Below are positions 1 to 9,660 of a DNA stretch of 64,000 bases, piece after piece. Within the stretch, counting starts at the first letter, position 1. Each line of letters opens with the position of its first letter. The stretch spans positions 124,001-188,000 of the forward strand of contig WHUX01000038.1 of the NCBI GenBank assembly GCA_015179025.1, read 5' to 3'. The notes under the pieces are model-generated. The model made no database searches, was not told the DNA's origin, and worked only from the letters and a program-made list of their open reading frames with translations. Position numbers and translations under genes: made by a program. The DNA comes from Terfezia claveryi. Taxonomy: Eukaryota > Ascomycota > Pezizomycetes > Pezizales > Pezizaceae.

Positions 1-1832
1 AGCATGAGAGAGATGCTCGACTGCCTGGGTATAAGTCATTCTTGTCCATCGGTTCGGGGTAAGAAGGGACTCCCAACGGGCTCTTAGTCCACCTTTAGCT
101 GCTACTTCCTCGCCGTCAGCGGCAGCCTCCTCCGGCGAGCGAGATGCGTGAATGTCTGTTATTTCCTTTCCAATGCGGGATTCGATGAGCCCAGAAACAA
201 GGAACCTCGTCATGTCTTCTACTACGAACATGACATCTTCTAGGGAATTCGTGAAGGCAACCTCTGCTTCTAGCATGTAGAATTCTGAAAGATGCCGGTT
301 GGTGTCTGATTTCTCAGCGCGGAAAGTTGGTGAGAGGGTCCATACTTTGGGAACAGCATGGGCAAAGCATTCGAGATGCAGCTGAGAAGAAACAGTGAGG
401 TACTTGGGGGAGCGGAAGAAATGGTTCTGCTCCTTCTGGGTTGGGCTCAGGGCAGATAAAGGTGGCGATCCCACCAGGGCTCCTGTCACCGCTGACTCCT
501 CGAGGCCCCCAGATGAGCCGGAGGTGGAAACTGTGAAGACCTCACCTGCCCCTTCACAGTCCGAGGAAGTGATGATAGGGGGGTGGACTTGGATGAACTC
601 TCTCTCAAGGAAGAAGTTCGTGATCCTGGCTGTTGTCCACGAGCGTAACTGGAGCAATGCAGCTTGTGTTGGTAGCCTTGGCCTCAGGTGCGGCATTGAC
701 CGCAAAAACTCTGGAGTATGGTACTTTTTTTGAATTGGGTACGTCTATTGGCGGAAAAACAATGACACTGGTCTATGTTCGGAAAGCTCCGACCAACGAC
801 CAAGGAAAAATATTCAATTTTGTTAGCTGTAATCTAATTTCATTCCAGCTGCAAAAGCCTTGTGTGTCACATTACACAGAAAGGTAATTCCCAACCCAAC
901 TGCCTTCATACGTACTCGGTGAAAAAGAAAGATGCATTACCTCAGGATCGGCGGTGCCCAATATCTTCAGCGAGTGATAATGGAGCTCCTTTGCCTGCTG
1001 ATTCTGCTTTGGGCCGAGCGATGGCTTCCATTCTCCGGTAATTTGGATGCACGTTCCAGTTGTGAGCCTGCAGCAAGGTATGGTCAGCCAACAGTACTAG
1101 TCATCGAATTGCCTGAGATCTCATGTCTCAACAGCAATTTCCCGAATTCCTCAGCAACGCAATGAATACATACAGGGGAAGAGATTGCTAGCGTTGGGAA
1201 CTGACACAGTCGACATTTACATTCCACTGGTGTATCCATCATGCACTGAGGTATTGTTTCAAATCAAGGCCCGTCCGCCGCTGGACGATCTCCACCAGGG
1301 AGCAATCTCTTTCCCCCGTAACCGGGTATATGGATCGCCATATTACTTGTAATAGGAAGATATTGAAATTGGAGTGTCTAAGGCAATGGCGGGGGCAGTG
1401 ACACAGTGTAATTCAAACTCACGCTTTGGTATCTCCAAATTGGTCCTTTGGTATCACAGCTTGGAGAGGTTGGGAAGTTGTACCATCTGCCACATGTAAG
1501 AAGCTATACTTCTTCATATTACGGTTTGACCTAATCCACCCATTGACTGTGACAATATCTGGCACATCCTTGGAACCAGTTGAGGGTTCTACCTTCTTGC
1601 CCAGAACAGGTGCCTCATGACCACGGAGGAGTGTAGATATCGATACCACACGTGAACCATGTGGAGGCGATGCCTGAACGGCTGAACTCTGCGTGGCCTC
1701 GCCACTGAGCAAAGTATGGGACCGTGAGAGAGACCTCCGCTGGCGGCTCAAGTATGACGTCCTGATGGCAATGTTAAACAGATTTTCTACAGTTAGTGGC
1801 TTAGGCAGCCCTCCGCAGGCACGGGGCATCAT
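1..1832 (-). CDS. Mitochondrial asparaginyl-tRNA synthetase (partial, 3' end beyond the left edge)
   Basis: Class II aminoacyl-tRNA synthetase charging mitochondrial tRNA-Asn. Exons on the minus strand: 1423..1832, 941..1067 and <1..744; the joins are GC|G (phase 2, donor GTGAGT, acceptor CTGCAG) and phase 0 (donor GTAATG, acceptor CAATAG). The basic, hydroxylated N-terminus with no acidic stretch fits a mitochondrial presequence. Residues about 85-135 form the OB-fold anticodon-binding domain (VNGWIRSNRNMKKYSFL). Exon 3 carries the catalytic core: YPIQKKYHTPEFLR, the CEGAGEVF segment, and the motif 2 region FRAEKSDTNRHLSEF. The frame is still open at base 1, so motif 3 and the C-terminus lie outside. 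The start at 1832 is the first of two adjacent ATGs. The SDTxRHLxEF sequence and header identify AsnRS rather than AspRS or LysRS. Very sure of family; the mitochondrial assignment rests on the leader. Confidence 0.93.
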
Positions 1833-3069
1833 CTGCGGTGATTTGTGGATCTTGGGGGGGGGGGGGCGCCAAAAGGAATTGATTGGATAGCCGGGAGTAG
1901 AGTATGAGGGGGGAAATGGCGATACACCGAATCAGGAATTTGCAAACTTTGAGGCAGCCTTCCGATCGGGGTGAGTCTCCGTACCGCACAGCTGCCACAG
2001 ATCGCCTCACATAGACACCTCCTTGAGGAGAGTTATGTACTGTACAGTACAGTATGTGTTCGGTAGGAAATGAGATGGAAAAATTGCAGATGTGACCCCA
2101 AATTAAACCCTGTCGAGCGGGAGATCTGTCGGGGCCCGAACCCCTAAACCTAGTCCAGCTAGGAATGAGATGGGTGAATTTACTTCCAGAAGAGCAGAAC
2201 GACGTGATTTCTGTTGTATCATAGAGGATAGAGATACAAAAATGCCCCAGTGCCTGAATTGTCTAAAATTCAAAAGATGGAAAAGTCGACAAAATACTTG
2301 CAAGCTACAAATGAATTGGGAAAGTGAGGGCTTTCTAATGTTGGACGATGTGATGATATTCCTAGAGCTTCCTAGCATGTTACTAATTGTTATGCATCGA
2401 ATGAATGACCTAGTATTCTAGGTATCGGAAGAAGATTAGATCCTGAACAAAAGCCTCCCACATCATAGGATCCATCAGTAGTTTTCAAGGAATCAATGCG
2501 CTGGTTTGTAGAGAGACACTGTGTCATCGATATCGCTCAAGATGTCTGGCGTTCAACCCCATGACAGGGGGTGCTTCCCAACATTGAATTGCAAAATACC
2601 CAGTTCAGAAGCCGCCCTTGGAGCAGCAATGCAGTGCGTATCTTGTGGGAATACCTTTATGAATGTAATACAATACGAACTGCAGTTTGTGGCCCTTGGA
2701 CTTCTGTAGTCTGTTTGGTGCGACCCTCCCTTGCATTTTCTGGTTTCAATCTTGCTAACTGTCCTGATATCGACTCAGGGTGCAAGGGTAACTGACCAAG
2801 CCTGAGACACGAACCTCCACGACATGCTTGCTGTCAACCAGACTACCTGTTTGGGCTGGTAGAGGATATATATCGAAATGATAGTGATTTAGGTATAAAC
2901 AGCAACGTTATAATCACTATATTGAATTTAAAGATAATTACAGTGCCAACCAGACTAATAATTACAAGTAGGTAAGATGAAGCACCGAATGTGGTATAGA
3001 TGTTCAGTCAGCGGAATTCAACTTCACCCACCATGCATAATCCGATTGTTTTCATCAGTTCAAGAGCAG

Positions 3070-3805
3070 TACCGTATTATTTCGAGTAATTGGCTAGCGT
3101 GTTCAGAGCTGCAACTGTCGGTAACATGCGAAATTATACTGAAGAAGGCAAAGTACCGCATACCGACATATTGAACAAACACAACAAATCAACCTCATCG
3201 GAGGCAAAGTTTGATGTAGATAGTAAACTTGAAGTGTTTCGCCTTGCCTTCACCACAATGAGGTTCATTTATTTTATCCTATGCTTAAGTCTATTGGTGT
3301 ATGCAACCAAGACGTCGGACTCTGCTAGCACCTATAACAGTATCTGATGCCAATATTCCACGGCATCTACCTGGTACCCGAAAGACTATTCCGGCTACGC
3401 CACAGGCAAAAGCAAAGCAGCGGCCAGGTAGAACGAAGCTATTCTAGAGAAAAAAAGGTGGAAGTATTAATGGTATTCCAGCTGCGGATTTTGTTATTGG
3501 CAATGGCAGTGTCCATCCAGGGTCAAATATAGAGTTGGAAGCCTTCTACCGCTCTATACCAGCCAGGGGGGATGATACTGATGCATTGGAGTATACTTGG
3601 GTCATTGAAGATTATGTACATACTGTTCCCTCTTCTGTTACACCTCCATAGATCTAGATAGGTATCAATTTACATTGAAATCACAGCGTGCGACTAAGTC
3701 ATTTGATACTGTAGTGTAGGGTGGCTGCATGATGTAGAAGCAGAATGTAAATGGCCGTGGTTCTAACGTCTGAGGCGCTAGCCAATTACTCGAAATAATA
3801 CGGTA
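3070..3805. mobile_element. Non-autonomous TIR DNA element (Tc1/mariner-like ends, TA target)
   Basis: A perfect 29-bp inverted repeat occupies 3071-3099 and, reversed, 3776-3804. It begins ACCGTATTATTTCG and ends TTGGCTAGCG. Taking TA as the duplicated target (3070-3071 and 3804-3805), the element proper is about 732 bp and starts and ends with CCGTATT/AATACGG. No transposase is readable inside. The interior has short disabled frames (for example one covering 3350-3650 interrupted by a stop) that may be remains of cargo or of a degraded transposase. Exact TIRs suggest recent mobility. TIR identity and spacing are seen directly; assignment to Tc1/mariner rests only on the TA flank. Confidence 0.75.
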
Positions 3806-3826
3806 GTCTACCATAAGAACTTACTG

Positions 3827-3848
3827 CGTGCATGCAGCTGCATGCACG
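3827..3848. repeat. 22-bp perfect palindrome
   Basis: The 22-bp segment, with core GTGCATGCAGCTGCATGCAC, equals its own reverse complement, with no loop. It lies 22 bp outside the right TIR of the neighbouring element. It could extrude as a cruciform or bind a dimeric factor; function unknown. Confidence 0.6.
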
Positions 3849-6766
3849 ACAAAAATTTACTGCTGTACAGACTCCGTACCGACCTTGAGCTTGATTTTGA
3901 TCGGCAATGCATATGTCGTAGCTGGTAGTCCAACGGGTTGATACATTCGTTCTAGGAAATAATCGGACAGTGGTATTTGGCTGGTATCATACCTACATGC
4001 AACGACAAGCCGGAGGAGGGACGATGGCCGAATGGGTGAACGGTCTTGGTATCCGACGTACGGGACAGTATTTGACTTTGAGGACGTTTCCTTCCTTAAT
4101 CTATGGCGTTTCCTTAATATCTATGACAGAACTTGGAAAAGAACTACACCAGCAATGTGCAAATTTTGTGCAGCTTCAACTACACATCTATCTTACAAAA
4201 AAAAAAAAACTCTAATACGATATGACACCCACTCTTAGGCGGAAAGCAGAGTGGGACAATTGGAGTCATTGATTACATATATACACTACAGTAGATAATG
4301 CCTCCTTTCCTCAGCTCTCTTACAGTACCTACTAAATGACGTTGAAATAAGGAAAAGGGTAAAAGGAGCACACGATACAGACCTGAGACCAGATGGCTCC
4401 TCCTAAATCTAGTCATATCTCCGCAATGACCTCTTGTTCATCCACGCGGCCGTAATACATACGATGTACTACTACCACGCTTACTTGATGTAAGGTGATG
4501 AATATGGAACCATTTTAGGAAAATCTGTGAGCATCAATTCGCGCCAACTTTATCGGAACTGCCAATCAGAGCTTCAACTTAATCATGGTGTAACATGAGG
4601 CTTATCTTCAATTTTCGACACAAGTATAGACGTCACGAGAGTGTGACCCAGATGACCTAGACCATGGTGAAGATTGGTGCAACATAACTATCCAAACCCG
4701 GTTCCTGGAATGTGGTAGGGTTGACCACGAAATATGTACATCCAAGGAAAAGAAAATACAAGAGCTCAAGTCACTCCCTTCTAGAACAATGGAATTCACC
4801 TGCAGCTGACCGAAACAATTGAAGTCCCCTATTACGCAGTGGCATTCATCCCGATCAATGATGACATCTATCTTTGCAATCCTTGTAGAATCCAACTAGC
4901 TTCCAACTCAATCCATGCCCATTTCATCATCATTACAAAGCCGATGATACCTGTGATGGGAATCTCTTACTTGTCACAGTATGAGACAATCCGATATTTG
5001 GGATACCAGGCATGATAAGAAAATCATAAGATTTTGTTTCAGAAGTCGGTCTTGTCCGTTCCGATTGCACAGTAAATCCTACACCTGGGTGATTCCATTG
5101 GGGAAACCACATCGTGGAGTCTCACACTCTTCGTTTTCGGTAGGGCTAGGAGAGCGGGCGCGTGCTCTACGAGAGTCTGATCGAGACTAGGCCGCGTTTG
5201 GTTGGCGGAAAGTCATTCTCACAAATATTTCAAATGCAAGGGTGCGAAAAGCAAGCTTGATTGTCTCCTGGAGGATCTTAACTAACAACCAGAAAGTTTG
5301 TTATAATTAGAATTATCCTTGTTAGATTATCTCAGCTCAGGGTAACATCAGGATAAGACAAGTACCCTTATACTTCTGACCGAATATCACACAAAATATC
5401 ACATACACACACTGGCATCCTGGAATTCATAATCTACCCCGGTACATATGTATGTTTAGTAAGTGCCTCGCACCTACGTATGACCGACTACTCAGAAGAT
5501 CCAAAATAAGTCTAGGGTGACAATAGATTGATTGAATGTAGTCTCAAACCGGCTGAGTGCATCATCCCAAGAACGGCTGAAAAACCATGAACTTTGTTTT
5601 ATTTACGCTCCTCTTGGCTTGTAACCAACCTCTGATCAAAATTCCTATTTCTCATACTACACTCAAACCTCTCTGTGCCCCCATCCTACGCATGAGCTTT
5701 CAGAAAAAAGGACCGAGGATGCAAGAAAACCTTCGCAAACAAATCCATCATTCCCCAGCTATCCCATGCTCCATATCATAAAGTTCTTTTGGAGGTCATG
5801 TGTGACACCTTATCATGAAGACTCAGCACAGGAGGGGTCGTGCCAACCAGACTAAGACCCAGCCGAACTAATCGGGGCCAACTCTGGTTAGTGCGTTCAT
5901 CAAACAGAGCCCGGATATGGCCCCCATGCTTCGGAGATTAGCGATCCAGTAATCCGATCCGATCTTGATGTGGTTGATCGAAATATAGGCTCAAGATGCC
6001 ACGAGCAACGTTAACGTTAACTTCTAAAATAACGTAACCGAGATTGGACCAAAGCATCTACAATAGACTTCGAAGGAGCTTCTGGCTCAGCTGTGGTTGA
6101 TTGCCATTGGTCGTTGGAATATACATATGCATTGGGCAAGGAAAGCCATTGGGAGACAGACAGCTGACATACCACTTCGTGAAACGCCTGCTTTTACTTA
6201 ACTCTTGCAAACGGATCTCGACTTCGGTTTCGCTTATCCAACCGTTGTGCCCGAATTCCCTGAGTAAATGCTTTGATTGGCTTAAGGCCCATATTCTAAT
6301 GAACTTGCTAACTGTGCTCTAGTTCTCGAGGGAGAGGATAAGCAATAAGAAGTTTTATGATATGAGCTACTAAGACAATTGTGTCTTACGCATATATATG
6401 GTATGCTACACATGGCTGCTTACCATGTATCTAGCAATGCTTCGACACTCTGGGCCCGGGAGAGGAGAGTCAATCCTAAACACCGATCTCAAGCACTTCA
6501 CAGAGAGCTACCTGAATCATCTAATTGTTACAAGGAATGTTCCTTCAACCTCCTTGATTGGCTCGGAACACTCTTCCTTCGAGTTCATTACATTCCTTAC
6601 GCTGTATGATGATGATGATGGTGTTGTTGTTGTTGTAATTTACAAAGTTTACTTGTTTTAGGTGGGGCTAGCAGCGGCTATCGTTGAAGTAGTACTCGGT
6701 TATCGAAAACCAGCACCCTTGCAGTCTCTGGATGCAGGGCCCATGATCTTCAAAGAGTTGAAGAAT

Positions 6767-6775
6767 TATAAATTA
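6767..6775 (+). promoter_or_regulatory. Candidate TATA box of the PARG-like gene
   Basis: TATAAATTA lies about 150 bp upstream of the ATG at 6924, in otherwise non-coding DNA. Position and sequence suit a TATA element, but no transcription start is visible. Confidence 0.35.
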
Positions 6776-6923
6776 GGTAAGGCCTTCTGGTCCATCATGC
6801 CCTTCTCATTCGCCACAGCCAGCATTACCCCCACTTCATAAGCGAAAACCTACCTAACTTCTCGCCTTCACCTACAATCTTGAGCTCTCTCCTACCTCTA
6901 GATATCCCACATATCTTCCCGCA

Positions 6924-7964
6924 ATGTCTATCTGTTCGAACGCAACAAATTCCCTCGAGAGCCAGATTAGGGCATCTAGAATTAGAGCACAGGAAGCTTC
7001 ATATCAAACTCTTCATAGAGTCTCTGAGGTCCAGCGTATGTTCCCTGGCTGTAGTTTTGGCAGTTACTTTGAGAATCCAGCCGAGCTGCCCCGCCTGCAA
7101 CCTGCGGAGCGCCCTAAGGTAGCAGTTTTCCAGCACTCGGATATACTTGACCCTGTTGTTTCCTGGCAACGTGAGCTTGTCCACGGGATTGCCCCTCTTG
7201 CGTGCGAAACAGGAACTAGTACTACACAGCGTATCTGCCTGATCAATGCTGCGTATGATGAGCGTGCTGGGGGGGACTGGATGTCTGCGATGAGTTGCCA
7301 GGAGGACGCCATTTGCAGAAGATCCACACTCTACCACTCTCTTATTACTCCAGGTGAAGGAGAGACCAGGCACAACTTCTACCCTATCGAGAATGGTGGT
7401 ATTTACTCCCCGAACGTCATTGTCCATCGCGATGGCCCCACCAAAAACTACGAAATGTACCGTACCCCAGAGGACTGCACTGTCATATCTGTTGTCTCTG
7501 TGTCACCAGAGAGGACCCCCATGCTTAGCGGTGATGGCTCGTATACGTTTGATCTTGAGAAGGACTTGCAAAAGCGCAAAATGATCACCGCTTTGCGTAT
7601 CGTGGCGAAACATGGACATAGGAACATTGTCATTGGCAGCTTCGGCTCAGTGAATCGCGAGGTTCCAGAGTATTCTACCCGCAAGAGCAACCGTGGTGGT
7701 GGGCAGAGCGGACAAGGACCTCTTCACGATGAGAGAAGGGATATCAATCCCATCCGCGAAGTTGCTAAGTTGTGGACTGAGCTGCTGGATGTTTCCGATA
7801 GTGAATTTATGGGATATTTTGACAGCGTCGTCTTTATCGTCGGTGTCGGGATCAGGTCAACTGAAGAGGCGGAGGTTGTCAGCAGATCCTTCAAGCTCCC
7901 AGCTGTTCCGAGACTCATGAAAGAGTGGTTCCCTGGGCAATACGATATGATATATAGGGATTAG
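6924..7964 (+). CDS. Microbial-type PARG-like protein (DUF2263/TIGR02452 family)
   Basis: Single-exon gene of 346 residues. The family includes poly(ADP-ribose) glycohydrolases with a macrodomain fold that cleave ADP-ribose polymers. The fold is recognised from CLINAAYDERAGGDW followed by QEDAICRRSTLY (residues about 105-135), then a FYPIENGGIYSPNV segment and VISVVSVSPERTP. Later segments (TALRIVAKHGHRNIVIGSFG, about residues 220-240) match the C-terminal half of the domain. In bacterial PARG the signature is GGG followed by QEE, and the second Glu is catalytic. Here residues 116-118 are GGD, as I expect for fungal members, and 126-128 are QED, so Asp occupies the catalytic Glu position. Activity is therefore uncertain. 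The next gene, ERV1, lies 630 bp downstream on the same strand; nothing suggests a shared function. Confidence 0.8.
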   Translation: MSICSNATNSLESQIRASRIRAQEASYQTLHRVSEVQRMFPGCSFGSYFENPAELPRLQPAERPKVAVFQHSDILDPVVSWQRELVHGIAPLACETGTSTTQRICLINAAYDERAGGDWMSAMSCQEDAICRRSTLYHSLITPGEGETRHNFYPIENGGIYSPNVIVHRDGPTKNYEMYRTPEDCTVISVVSVSPERTPMLSGDGSYTFDLEKDLQKRKMITALRIVAKHGHRNIVIGSFGSVNREVPEYSTRKSNRGGGQSGQGPLHDERRDINPIREVAKLWTELLDVSDSEFMGYFDSVVFIVGVGIRSTEEAEVVSRSFKLPAVPRLMKEWFPGQYDMIYRD

Positions 7965-8591
7965 ATGTTCTAACGAGGCTACCCACAGGTATGGAGATCA
8001 TGCGTCCGATTTCCCACAGATGATGAGTGACTTTTCCTCTATTGACCTTTTCATTTCTATGCCATACAATTTCGGACCTGCCGTTTTGAAGCTTGGGGGA
8101 TATATTGTTTATCACATTATGGAGCAAGTTCGTTGAAAGGGAGTTTGGTGGGCGTCTACACGATTACGAGATATTGTTCTTTTGTACTCTAGTGGTACAG
8201 TGCACTTGAGAGCCCTCTATTTACTTTTTTTTTCGTCACCGTAGAAATGTATACTTACTTTTTGTCACCTGTGGCGACTACCTAGTTAGGTAATCCATTG
8301 ATTTGTACTTTTCGGCATCCCGAGCCGGTCAGCTTGGTATTGGAGTCTTGGCGCGGAATCGGTTCATGATATTTACATCAGAATAACCCCAAGGATACCC
8401 ATATTCCGATATCTAATCCAAAACATCGTTTTCTTTGCCATTCAAAAGCCTTGAATTAACATAAGAGAAGTACCTAGATTTCGATATATTGAATTGCCTT
8501 TAACAACCTGGTAAGTATTTTCATATGGTTACAGACGAAGCGAGTATACTGACAGACTTAATCGTTGAGCTCTGAAACTGCTCTTGATCCA

Positions 8592-9491
8592 ATGGCAGAG
8601 ATTCTAGAGCTACAAGAGGAACAAAATATCCACCCTCCCAAAGAGAAGAAAGAGGCCACTGGGACAATTGCCCCCGCAGCTGGCTCCAGGGGTCAAGCTG
8701 CAGCCGGAAATCAGAAATACCCCAAGGGCATCGTCCTTGGAAAAGATGGGAAACCGTGAGCCATCTTACCATGCTCTCTTATCATTCCACAGAGATAGAT
8801 AGAGAAATATCTAACTCTGAATTCCGTTCCAAGCTGCCGTACCTGTACCGACGCCGCCGACTGGATCCGCCTCGCCCGCTCCAGCAACAAACCTGGAGCC
8901 AGCACGACACACACAACAAACACCAACGTTACCACCATAACTGCTCCTACGGGGCAGTTGACTACAGCTTCGAGCGAAGAATGTCCCCCAGATGTACAAG
9001 CTTTAGGAAGGAGCACTTGGACGTTTCTGCATACTTTGAGCGCGAATTACCCAAAGAATCCTACGCAGGAGGAGAAGAGTGATATGAAGCAGTTTATTGG
9101 ACTGTTTGGGAAGTTGTATCCGTGTTGGGTTTGTGCGGAGGATTTTAGGGAGTGGATGGACAGGCCAGAGAATAAACTTGGAGTGGAGGGTGAAGTGGGG
9201 GTGAAAAACGGACCGGAAGAGAGTAAGAAGGGGAGGGGAGATTTACTGGCTAGGAGGCTGGGAGGTGTAGTGACGAGAATAGGGGAGAAGAAAGAGAGTA
9301 GTAGCAATGGGGCTGAGGCTGGATCTGGGGGGAAAGGTGGGAATTGGTTAAATTCGAGGGAGAGATTTGGACTGTGGATGTGCATGGCACATAATGCAGT
9401 AAATACGAAATTGGGAAAAGCGGAGTTTGACTGTAGAAAGTGGGAGGAGAGATGGAGGACTGGGTGTGGAGTTGGGGAGGATGTGGACTGA
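8592..9491 (+). CDS. ERV1: FAD-linked sulfhydryl oxidase ERV1 (two exons)
   Basis: Exons 8592..8755 and 8834..9491 (donor GTGAGC, acceptor CCAAG) give 273 residues. ERV1 reoxidises Mia40 in the mitochondrial intermembrane space and passes electrons to cytochrome c. Key features: shuttle motif KPCRTC at residues 54-59 (typical of Erv1, not Erv2), a low-complexity T/N-rich linker, the helical domain from WTFLHTLSANYP, active-site YPCWVCAEDF with C152/C155, then CMAHNAVNTKLGKAEFDC, which binds FAD and holds the structural disulfide. Between the CWVC helix and the FAD motif there is an unusual insertion of about 55 residues rich in G, E, K and S (roughly 168-222). The last 17 codons lie in the first copy of a 110-bp tandem duplication. 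The ATG at 8592 is the first in frame downstream of the TTG at 8565. Confidence 0.92.
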
Positions 9492-9660
9492 GAATGCTAG
9501 TATATAACCAGAGGTTTGTGCTTGGGAAGAGAAGGGGGGGAGGGGGAGGGTGGGAGGAGAGATGGAGGACTGGGTGTGGAGTTGGGGAGGATGTGGACTG
9601 AGAATGCTAGTATATAACCAGAGGTTTGTGCTTGGGAAGAGAAGGGGGGGAGGGGGAGGG
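9441..9660. repeat. Exact 110-bp tandem duplication at the 3' end of ERV1
   Basis: Copy 1 (9441-9550) holds the last codons of ERV1, its stop and the start of the 3' UTR. Copy 2 (9551-9660) repeats it base for base and follows directly. Both end in a G-rich tract (AAGGGGGGGAGGGGGAGGG). The second copy lies after the first stop, so the protein is unchanged. Confidence 0.97.

Larger units (their letters stand above)
1833..6923. other. Gene-poor stretch with a TIR element and dispersed motifs
   Basis: No recognisable gene in 5 kb. It holds the TIR element at 3070-3805, two same-orientation copies of the CCAACCAGACTA motif at 2834 and 2943, a third at 5840, a near copy of the CAGGGTAA motif at 5336, a 22-bp perfect palindrome at 3827-3848, a 14-bp palindrome near 2039, and an ATG/GTT trinucleotide run near 6606. 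Short open frames lack codon structure or family resemblance. Confidence 0.6.
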
